From: Variovorax jilinensis
GTDB taxonomy: Bacteria > Pseudomonadota > Gammaproteobacteria > Burkholderiales > Burkholderiaceae_C
Assembly: GCF_030316885.1 (NCBI RefSeq)
Contig: NZ_JASZYQ010000006.1
Span: forward strand, 124,001-188,000
DNA length: 64,000 nt
Direction: 5' to 3'
A program made the translations under genes and the position numbers. This document shows positions 57,818 to 64,000 of the stretch, piece after piece. Each line of letters opens with the position of its first letter. Positions within the stretch are counted from its first letter, which is position 1. The notes under the pieces were generated by a model that saw only the letters and a program-made list of their open reading frames with translations, made no database searches and was not told where the DNA came from.

Positions 57818-59317
57818 ATGTCGACAGCACTGGGCCAGGCTTTCTCGATGGTGTTCGATCCGTACACCTTGCTGGTGATGATCGCGGCTTCGCTCTACGG
57901 CCTGTTCGTCGGCGCGGTGCCGGGGCTGTCGGCCACCATGGCGGTGGCGCTGCTGGTGCCCGTCACCTTCTTCATGCCGCCGATCCCGGCCATCGCCGCG
58001 ATGGTCACGGCCACCGCGATGGCGATCTTCTCGGGCGACATTCCCGGCTGCCTCCTGCGCATTCCGGGCACCCCGGCCTCGGCGGCCTACACTGACGAGG
58101 CCTTCGCGATGACGCGCAAGGGCCAGGCCGAGGTCGCGCTCGGCGCCGGGCTCGTGTTCTCGGCAGTCGGCGGCCTGTTCGGTACCGCCGTGCTGATCGT
58201 CGCCTCGCCTGCGCTGGCCGACTTCGCGCTCAACTTCAGTTCCTTCGAATATTTCTGGCTCGTGCTGCTGGGCCTGACCTGCGCAGTCTTCATCACTTCC
58301 GACCGGCCCCTCAAGGGGGTCGTGACCCTGATGCTGGGCCTGCTGGTGGCCTGCGTGGGCCTCGGCAACCCGGCGGGCTTCCCGCGCTTCACCTTCGGCA
58401 ACACAGAGATGACCGGCGGCATCGGCATGATCCCGATGATGATCGGCATGTTCGCGATCTCGGAGGTGATCCGCTTCGCGGTCGACACCTCGCCGCCGGC
58501 CGAACTGATGGTCTCGAAGGTCGGCAGCGTGCTCTCCGGACAGTGGGCGCTCGCCAAGAAATACCCGGTCCAGATCCTGCGCGGCAGCGTGCTGGGCACG
58601 GCGGTCGGCGCGCTGCCGGGCGCCGGCGCCGACATCGCGGCATGGATGTCGTACGCGATGAGCAAGAAGTTCTCGAAGGAGCCCGAGAAGTTCGGCACCG
58701 GCCACGTGGAGGGCATAGTAGAGTCGGGGTCCGCCAACAACAGCGCGCTGGCCGGCGCCTGGATTCCCGCGCTGGTGTTCGGCATTCCGGGCGACTCGAT
58801 CACGGCGATCGTGATCGGCGTGCTCTACATGAAGAACCTGAATCCCGGGCCCACCCTGTTCACCACCAATCCGCAGAACATCTACGCGGTGTTCCTGCTG
58901 TTCATCCTCGCCAACCTGATCATGATTCCGCTCGGCATCCTGTGCATCAAGGTGTCCAAGCGCATCCTGCGGGTGCCGCGCAACGTGCTGATGCCGCTGA
59001 TCCTGATCTTCTGCATCGTCGGCGCCTTCGCGATCAACAACTCGCTGTTCGACGTCGGCGTGATGCTGGTGGCGGGCATCGTGGCCTACCTGCTCGAGGA
59101 GAACGGCTTCCCGATCGCACCCGCCATCCTCGGCGTGGTGCTGGGCGGCATGCTCGAGGAGAACTTCATCACCTCGATGATCAAGTCCGACGGCAACCTG
59201 CTGGCGTTCTTCACGCGCCCGATCGCGGGCACGCTGGCCGTGCTTTCGCTGCTGATCTGGCTGTTCCCGCTGCTGCGGCGATGGCTGCGCAGTCGTCGGC
59301 TGGCGCCGGCGGCCTGA
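57818..59317 (+). CDS. tctA: Tripartite tricarboxylate transporter large subunit
   Basis: This 499-residue main permease has about 12 helices. Family motifs are GLFVGAVPGLSATMAVALLVP near the N-terminus, FSGDIPGCLLRIPGTPASAAYTDEAF, and in the second half GALPGAGADIAAWMSYAMSKKFSKE with the internal repeat FGIPGDSITAIVIGVL. It starts 36 bases after tctB. The operon has no adjacent two-component regulator, which some tct operons have. Confidence 0.95.
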   Translation: MSTALGQAFSMVFDPYTLLVMIAASLYGLFVGAVPGLSATMAVALLVPVTFFMPPIPAIAAMVTATAMAIFSGDIPGCLLRIPGTPASAAYTDEAFAMTRKGQAEVALGAGLVFSAVGGLFGTAVLIVASPALADFALNFSSFEYFWLVLLGLTCAVFITSDRPLKGVVTLMLGLLVACVGLGNPAGFPRFTFGNTEMTGGIGMIPMMIGMFAISEVIRFAVDTSPPAELMVSKVGSVLSGQWALAKKYPVQILRGSVLGTAVGALPGAGADIAAWMSYAMSKKFSKEPEKFGTGHVEGIVESGSANNSALAGAWIPALVFGIPGDSITAIVIGVLYMKNLNPGPTLFTTNPQNIYAVFLLFILANLIMIPLGILCIKVSKRILRVPRNVLMPLILIFCIVGAFAINNSLFDVGVMLVAGIVAYLLEENGFPIAPAILGVVLGGMLEENFITSMIKSDGNLLAFFTRPIAGTLAVLSLLIWLFPLLRRWLRSRRLAPAA

Positions 59318-59324
59318 AGTCACG

Positions 59325-59340
59325 GCGCGGCCGGCCGCGC
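59325..59340. repeat. 16-bp perfect GC palindrome after tctA
   Basis: GCGCGGCCGGCCGCGC begins eight bases after the tctA stop. It can fold only with a tight loop and has no T-run. Confidence 0.35.
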
Positions 59341-59364
59341 TGCTGCATGGAAGAATGAGCCTCC

Positions 59365-60102
59365 ATGCGCAACTCACTCGATTTCAGTTCCTGGTCGGGC
59401 GTCGTGTCGACGCTGCTGGGCCTGGTGCTCGTGTCCCTGGTCGCGGTCGGCATTCGTCTGCTGGTGATGCAGGGCGTGCAGCAGCGGCGTGAACGCCAGA
59501 ACCGCCAGATCAACGAGCGCCTCAAGACCTTGATCGCGGCTTACAAGACGCTGGGCGGCTCGTTCACGGGAGACCTTGCCGTCGATCCGCGGCACCTGCG
59601 CGAGCTGCGCGCCGCTGCCCTGGCCGACGAGGGCCCGGGGCCGGTCGATGACTCGCCGGGCTCGGATCGCAGGCGCCGCATCCGAGACGCAGTCGAGGCG
59701 GCGCTCTCGGACGTGATCCTGCTCGGCACGCAGGAGCAGGTGCGTCTCGCGGCGCGCGCAGCCAACGACATGGTGGCCGGCCGCACGGTCGAGACCGCGG
59801 AACTCGTTGTCTCGCTGCGCGCCTTCATCCGCGAGGTGCTCGACCTCGAGGAAATCCCGGCCGACCTCGCAATGCCTCGCCAGGGGCCGGTGCGCGGCAG
59901 TGGCAGCGGCAGTTCGGCACGTGGCGCGCGCGCAGCGGGCGGCGGCGGCAAGGAAGGCGGCGCGAGCGGCGGCGGGGGCAAGGGCGCAGGCGGCATGGGG
60001 ACGGGCGGCGGCATGGGTGCAGGCGTCGGTGCAGGTGCCGGCATGGGCCTGGGCGGCGCGCTGCGAGCCGATGGCGACGCCGACGGCGCGCCACCGGCCT
60101 GA
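59365..60102 (+). CDS. Membrane protein with Gly-rich tail, unknown function
   Basis: The protein has 245 residues. One N-terminal helix (VVSTLLGLVLVSLVAVGIRLLVM, about 13-35) leads to a cytoplasmic helical domain (RQINERLKTLIAAYKTLGG to VLDLEEIPADLAMP) that has good coding character. The last 65 residues are a low-complexity Gly/Ala/Ser run with GGGxGxGG-type repeats. No family was recognised. It lies 47 bases downstream of tctA in the same direction but is probably unrelated to transport. Confidence 0.65.
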   Translation: MRNSLDFSSWSGVVSTLLGLVLVSLVAVGIRLLVMQGVQQRRERQNRQINERLKTLIAAYKTLGGSFTGDLAVDPRHLRELRAAALADEGPGPVDDSPGSDRRRRIRDAVEAALSDVILLGTQEQVRLAARAANDMVAGRTVETAELVVSLRAFIREVLDLEEIPADLAMPRQGPVRGSGSGSSARGARAAGGGGKEGGASGGGGKGAGGMGTGGGMGAGVGAGAGMGLGGALRADGDADGAPPA

Positions 60103-60224
60103 GGCACTGCCTGCGTCATGTAACTCCGAAAGCCCGGGCCACGAACATGAATGAGGCGGGTCTGCGAGACTCGATGGCCGACGGCCCACCGTCGCCGAAC
60201 CGCCGGGCTTCCAAGGAGCAATCG

Positions 60225-60986
60225 ATGACGCACGAAAAGACTTCCATTTCCACCGTTGGCGGCACGGGGGGTGCCGGTTCGCGGATGCGCCTCGCGGGCG
60301 TGGCGGCACTCGCCCTGCTGCTCGCGGTCGGCGCCTGGCAGGCAGCGCCCTCGTTCGCGGCCGAGAGCGCGGTCGTGATCCCTGCCCCGCTCGACGATCC
60401 GGCGGTGGCGGGCGCCACCACCGAGACGGCCGTGCTGGCGGGCGGCTGCTTCTGGGGTGTGCAGGGCGTCTTCCAGCGCGTGAAGGGCGTGACGAACGCG
60501 GTGTCGGGCTACGCGGGCGGCGACGAGAAGGTCGCCAACTACGACGCGGTCAGCGGGGGCAGCACCGCCCATGCCGAGGCAGTCCGCATCAGCTTCGATC
60601 CCCGGCAGATCAGCTACGGACGCATCCTCCAGATCTACTTCTCGGTCGCCCACGATCCGACCGAGCTGAACCGCCAGGGTCCCGACCACGGCACGCAGTA
60701 CCGCTCGACCGTGTTCGCCCAGAGCGCAGAACAGGCGCGCATCGCCAAGGCCTACATCGCCCAGCTCGACAAGGCCCGAAGCTTCCGAAAGCCGATCGCG
60801 ACCACCATCGAGATGCAGAAGCGCTTCTTCCCGGCCGAGGCCTACCACCAGGACTACCTCACGAGAAATCCTTCGCAGCCCTATATCGCCTTCAACGACA
60901 TGCCGAAGATCGACAACCTCAGGAAGATCTTCCCGGCGACCTACCGCGCCGAGCCGGTGCTGGTGGGCGGGCGGCTGCCAGGCTGA
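60225..60986 (+). CDS. msrA: Exported peptide-methionine (S)-S-oxide reductase
   Basis: This 253-residue enzyme has AAGGAG before ATG 60225. An N-terminal hydrophobic signal or anchor (about residues 21-46, LAGVAALALLLAVGAWQA, possible cleavage after SFA) precedes the catalytic domain with the nucleophile Cys75 in GGCFWG, YDAVSGGSTAHAEAVRI and HDPTELNRQGPDHGTQYRS. It reduces methionine S-sulfoxide in proteins, here probably in the periplasm. No MsrB is fused. Confidence 0.94.
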   Translation: MTHEKTSISTVGGTGGAGSRMRLAGVAALALLLAVGAWQAAPSFAAESAVVIPAPLDDPAVAGATTETAVLAGGCFWGVQGVFQRVKGVTNAVSGYAGGDEKVANYDAVSGGSTAHAEAVRISFDPRQISYGRILQIYFSVAHDPTELNRQGPDHGTQYRSTVFAQSAEQARIAKAYIAQLDKARSFRKPIATTIEMQKRFFPAEAYHQDYLTRNPSQPYIAFNDMPKIDNLRKIFPATYRAEPVLVGGRLPG

Positions 60987-61001
60987 GGATCACGCTGCGC
61001 C

Positions 61002-62027
61002 ATGAGCTCCCTGCCGCTGTTCGCCGAAGCCCCGATCGAGACGCATCGCACGGCCTTCGCGCACTGGCTCGCCGACAAGCAGGCGACGGGATCGCTGCGC
61101 CAGCCCGGCTCGATCGAGGTGTACCGCGAGATGTGGGGCGCCTTCACGGCATGGTGCCTGGGCCAGTCGCCCGCGGTGACGCTCGATTCGCTCGACCTGC
61201 GCGACCTGCAGGCCTTCCATGCCGCCCGCTTCGGACGCAAGAGCGCGGACCTGTCGCTATCGCCGCGTCACGCGTTGCGGCTCATGCGGCTGATCGATCG
61301 GGTGCTGCGCCATCACGCCGCAGAGCGCGGTGTGCCCGCCAACGCGGCCGCCGCCGACTGGCTGGCCGCGCATCCCGAGGTGCGCTATGCCGAGGCGGCC
61401 AAGGCCGATCCGCTGCCTGAGTTCCTGTCCGTGGCCGAGGCCCGGCACCTGATCGCCTTCCTGTCGAATGCACGCCCGCGACCGGGCCTTTCGGCGGCCC
61501 GACGCCATGCCCACGAGGCCTTCGCCTGGCAGGAGCTGCGCAATCGCACGGCCGTGGCCCTGCAGCTGGGCGGCGGCCTGACGCCCGGCGACGTGCGCGC
61601 GCTGACCCTCGAATCGCCGATCGTGCGCGGCGGACGCATCCGCGACCTGCCCTGGAAGCTGGCAGTACCGGGCGACGGGGGCTCCGCGCCGCGCCAGACG
61701 CCGATCGCGCCATGGGCCGGCGAGTTGCTGCAGCACTGGTTGCAGGTGCGTGCCGAGTCCCGGATCGCGGGCGTCTTCCTCTTCCCGTCGACGCGAAGCG
61801 GCAAGCCCTGGGGCAAGGAATCGCAATACAAGTCGGCCCGCCAGGTGCTCGAGGACGCGGGACTGGACAGCAGCGAAGGCGGATCGTTCCGGCTGCGCCA
61901 CACCTTCGCGCTGCGCCAGCTGCGCCGCGGCTTCGAACCCGAGGTGGTCGCCGCCTGGCTCGGCGTCGAGCCCGAGGTGATGGCGCGCTACCGGCGCGTG
62001 GTGGCGACGCCGGTCGACGTGGTGTGA
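61002..62027 (+). CDS. Tyrosine-recombinase-like protein lacking several catalytic residues
   Basis: This 341-residue protein has the two-domain layout of phage-integrase/XerC-like enzymes: a SAM-like core-binding domain (about 12-110) and a catalytic domain (about 140-335). The Tyr is present (Tyr330 in ARYRRV), as is the second Arg (Arg299 in FRLRHTF). The first Arg is Thr194 (GGLTPGDVR), the His of HxxR is Phe296, and the second His/Trp is Val322 (LGVEPE). It may bind DNA without recombining it. It follows msrA by 15 bases, and no att-like repeats or cargo are seen. Confidence 0.75.
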   Translation: MSSLPLFAEAPIETHRTAFAHWLADKQATGSLRQPGSIEVYREMWGAFTAWCLGQSPAVTLDSLDLRDLQAFHAARFGRKSADLSLSPRHALRLMRLIDRVLRHHAAERGVPANAAAADWLAAHPEVRYAEAAKADPLPEFLSVAEARHLIAFLSNARPRPGLSAARRHAHEAFAWQELRNRTAVALQLGGGLTPGDVRALTLESPIVRGGRIRDLPWKLAVPGDGGSAPRQTPIAPWAGELLQHWLQVRAESRIAGVFLFPSTRSGKPWGKESQYKSARQVLEDAGLDSSEGGSFRLRHTFALRQLRRGFEPEVVAAWLGVEPEVMARYRRVVATPVDVV

Positions 62028-62037
62028 AGCTGCAGCG

Positions 62038-63120
62038 TCATGCGGCGCACAGCGCGTCGGCCAGGCGCGCGCCGTAGCGCTGCTCGGCCGCCGCGAGCGA
62101 ACCCGCGATCGAGGGATGCAGCCGCACGCCCTGCGCCAGGCCCTTCTCCCGCCGCCGGAGACCGGCCTCGCCGGGCAGCCGCACGGGCCTGTCTGCATCG
62201 ACGGGAACATTGCCGCGGCACTGCGCCGCCACATGGTCCATCTGGCGCAGGAAGGCCTCCTTGCCGCCGAAGGCATGCAGGTCGTGCAGCGTGACGTGCA
62301 CCGTCGCGCCCCAGCCCTCGGGTGGATCGGCGCGGCCGTGGCCCGCGAGCCCGGCGGTCAGCGTCTCCACCAGCAGCGCCATGCCGTAGCCCTTGTGGCC
62401 GTGGCTCAGGCCGCCGACCGGAAGCAGCGTGCCCGGCGGCTTGTCGAACAGCACCTGGGGATCGTTGCTGGGCCGGCCCGCGGCATCGATCAGCCATTGC
62501 TCGGCGAAGGTCTCGCCCGCGGCGCGCTTGCGGTTGCTCATGCCGTTGGTGGTGATCGAGGCCGAGATGTCGACCATGACGCCGCCGTCGCCGAGCGGGA
62601 AGCCGAGCGCGATCGGGTTGGGCGTGAACACCGCCTGCGTGCCGCCGAAGGGGGCGACGCTGGCGGTGTTGGGGTCGGAACAGGCCAGCACCATCAGCAT
62701 GTCCTCCTGCAGCGCGCGCAGCATGTAGACCGCAAGGCAGGCGATGTGATGGCTGCGTCGGATCACGAGCGACGCCGTGCCGAGCGCGCGCGCCCGTGGC
62801 AGCAGCGTGTCCATCGCCTGTTCCATGAGCCAGGGGCCCGGCAGGCGGCGGCCGTCCCAGAGGATGGCCGCGGGCCGGTCCGACAGCACCGCCGGCGCAC
62901 CCTCGCGCGCCATGCCACCCGATTCGATTTCCTTCAGGTAGCCCGCGAGCAGCGCGAGGCCGTGCGTGTCGTGGCCGAGCAGGTCGCCGTCGACCAGCGT
63001 GCGGGCCACCGTGGCGGCCATCGGCGCCGCGAGGCCGGCGCCCTCGAGCAAGGTGGTGGCGTAGCCGACCAGGGCGTCGGGTCGGTAGAGACGATCGGTG
63101 GGGGAGTTCGTGTCTTGCAT
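62038..63120 (-). CDS. Malate/L-lactate dehydrogenase (Ldh2/YlbC) family oxidoreductase
   Basis: This 360-residue NAD(P)-dependent enzyme belongs to the family of sulfolactate, ureidoglycolate, delta1-piperideine-2-carboxylate and type 2 malate/lactate dehydrogenases. Signature segments are LLGHDTHGLALLAGYLKEI (catalytic-region His), RRSHHIACLAVYMLRAL, ALGFPLGDGGVMVDISAS and LSHGHKGYGMALLVETLTAGLAG. It is convergent with the recombinase-like gene and follows an MFS transporter gene on the minus strand, which suggests uptake and oxidation of a hydroxy- or cyclic imino acid. Confidence 0.88.
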   Translation of the reverse strand: MQDTNSPTDRLYRPDALVGYATTLLEGAGLAAPMAATVARTLVDGDLLGHDTHGLALLAGYLKEIESGGMAREGAPAVLSDRPAAILWDGRRLPGPWLMEQAMDTLLPRARALGTASLVIRRSHHIACLAVYMLRALQEDMLMVLACSDPNTASVAPFGGTQAVFTPNPIALGFPLGDGGVMVDISASITTNGMSNRKRAAGETFAEQWLIDAAGRPSNDPQVLFDKPPGTLLPVGGLSHGHKGYGMALLVETLTAGLAGHGRADPPEGWGATVHVTLHDLHAFGGKEAFLRQMDHVAAQCRGNVPVDADRPVRLPGEAGLRRREKGLAQGVRLHPSIAGSLAAAEQRYGARLADALCAA

Positions 63121-63164
63121 GGTGTGCGGCCGACCCCCGCCAGGGGCATCGACGAAAGTTCCTG

Positions 63165-64000
63165 TCAACGGGCTGCGGGCAGTGGTGTGGGCTCGCGTCT
63201 TCCGCGCATCGCGCCGATGCCTGCGCACAGCACCAGCACCAGCGCGCAGGCCGCGAGGAAATAGAAGAGGCCGTGGCCGACGCCCGCGGTCTTGCCGGTC
63301 AGGTCCCGCGTCGAGGCCACCACGGTGATGCCGATCAATTGGCCGTACTGCTTGGACAGCGTGCCCAGCGCCGAAGCATCGCCAGACTGGCCGGCGGGAA
63401 ACGAAGCGATGATGCCAGCCGTGGCCGACGCATTGGAGAACCCGTAGCAGGCGCCCGCACAGGCCAGCACCAGGGCCGCAAGCCCGGTCGACTGGCCGGC
63501 CTCGGCCCCGAAGGCCGAAAGCGCCAGCCCCAGCACCGCCGCGGCGGCCAGCAGGAAGGCCAGGTTCGACCTGTTCGCTGCGACCAGCGATCCGGTGCCG
63601 AAGCTCGCGGCGATCCCGACCACGGCCATCGGCAGGCAGGCGAGGCCGAACACCAGCGCGCTGTGATGCAGGTCGGTCTGGATGAAATAGGCGGCCCACA
63701 GCATGGCGGCCGCGATCGCGGCGAAACCGAACATGCCGGCACAGAAGGGCGCGAGGATCCTGAGCGCCAGCTGCAAGTCTTCGGCACCGAGCTGGCGGCC
63801 GCCGCGCGTGAACATGACCAGCGCCGCCAGCATCGCAGCCGCGGCGCCGACGACGAGCAGCACCGCGACCGCGTCCTTCTGACCGACGAAGAATGCCAGC
63901 GCGACCAGCACGATCGAGACGATCAGTTCGTGCAGCACCGGCAGCTTCGACGGCTGCCGGGAGGCGTTGGCGGCTGCGGTCGCATCGGGGCCCTGCGCGA
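63165..64000 (-). CDS. MFS transporter, N-terminal part outside the window
   Basis: The frame is open to the right edge, so only the C-terminal 277 or so residues are seen. About eight hydrophobic helices are present (from LHELIVSIVLVALAFFVG to LFYFLAACALVLVLCAGIGAM), a short basic tail ends the protein, and the helix spacing resembles drug:H+ antiporter-type MFS proteins. Ala/Gly content is high, as in neighbours. The substrate cannot be told. It lies 44 bases upstream of the dehydrogenase gene and may be co-transcribed with it. Confidence 0.8.
   Translation of the reverse strand, partial: AQGPDATAAANASRQPSKLPVLHELIVSIVLVALAFFVGQKDAVAVLLVVGAAAAMLAALVMFTRGGRQLGAEDLQLALRILAPFCAGMFGFAAIAAAMLWAAYFIQTDLHHSALVFGLACLPMAVVGIAASFGTGSLVAANRSNLAFLLAAAAVLGLALSAFGAEAGQSTGLAALVLACAGACYGFSNASATAGIIASFPAGQSGDASALGTLSKQYGQLIGITVVASTRDLTGKTAGVGHGLFYFLAACALVLVLCAGIGAMRGRREPTPLPAAR

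Noticed and set aside
57158..59377. 739-codon minus-strand open frame opposite tctB and tctA
   Set aside because: It is antisense to clear transporter genes, full of His, Arg, Asp and Gln with no fold-like pattern. In GC-rich DNA such long antisense frames arise from codon bias.
59890..60080. Gly-rich repeats read as a possible minisatellite
   Set aside because: The DNA is simple GGC/GGT-type codon repetition within one open frame, with no regular repeat unit.
61002..62027. Integrase as evidence of a prophage or integrative element
   Set aside because: No tRNA, att-like direct repeats, phage genes or conjugation genes are nearby, and the protein lacks key catalytic residues.
1..64000. CRISPR array, tRNA or rRNA genes, riboswitch
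   Set aside because: No regularly spaced repeats, cloverleaf-like sequences or known leader motifs were seen on either strand.

Overview
The window looks like chromosome of a GC-rich betaproteobacterium of the order Burkholderiales, most likely a Comamonadaceae member close to Variovorax. This is inferred from the gene families: a Bug-type tripartite tricarboxylate transporter, an H-NS-like protein with GRGPxPGW motifs, ArgP/ArgO, a type B PutA with a divergent Lrp-type regulator, and many small DUF proteins typical of that group. No rRNA, tRNA, CRISPR array, insertion sequence or prophage was recognised. Both edges cut genes: an indolepyruvate ferredoxin oxidoreductase on the left (5' end missing) and an MFS transporter on the right (N-terminal part missing).

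Layout. 1-3.3 kb: fused indolepyruvate ferredoxin oxidoreductase and a small exported protein. 3.3-8.0 kb (minus): a four-gene multidrug or aromatic-acid efflux operon ordered ytcA-mdtN-mdtO-mdtP. 8.4-12.1 kb: a large AsmA-family protein. 12.1-16.1 kb (minus): glutamate decarboxylase, glutamate/GABA antiporter and glutaminase, a complete glutamate- and glutamine-dependent acid-resistance operon. Its unusually AT-rich upstream region is shared with a divergent run (16.5-19.3 kb) of an exported protein, an outer-membrane porin-like protein and a second exported protein. 19.3-24.2 kb: small conserved proteins, a lipoprotein, an orphan amino-acid-type binding protein and an H-NS-like protein with two DNA-binding domains. 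24.2-30.3 kb: hybrid histidine kinase, the argO/argP pair, a 2-keto-4-pentenoate hydratase relative and small hypotheticals.

30.5-33.3 kb: a zinc-ribbon Ser/Thr kinase overlapping an OmpA-type lipoprotein. 33.8-41.1 kb: LigD end-joining ligase without Ku, then YciI, DUF1003, hemerythrin, MipA, cardiolipin-synthase-like and MpaB genes. 41.2-43.9 kb (minus): an SDR, then an AhpD-like two-domain protein translationally coupled to a membrane-anchored class III adenylate cyclase. 44.0-48.4 kb: putA and a divergent Lrp/AsnC regulator. 48.4-50.6 kb: two adjacent, very similar Ntn-type amide hydrolases, one with a signal peptide and one without. 50.6-55.3 kb (minus): MarC, an SLC13-type anion permease, YoaK and a CPA1 antiporter. 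55.5-60.1 kb: a membrane-anchored protein behind a palindromic operator-like promoter, then tctC-tctB-tctA and a Gly-rich membrane protein. 60.2-64 kb: exported MsrA, a tyrosine-recombinase-like protein lacking catalytic residues, an Ldh-type dehydrogenase and the truncated MFS gene.

The strongest candidates for something not yet described are the gad/gls operon with its divergent envelope genes and AT-rich control region, the compartment-split pair of amide hydrolases, the AhpD-like/adenylate-cyclase couple, and the recombinase-like protein without its catalytic set. All functions are read from sequence motifs and gene context only; no database search was possible.
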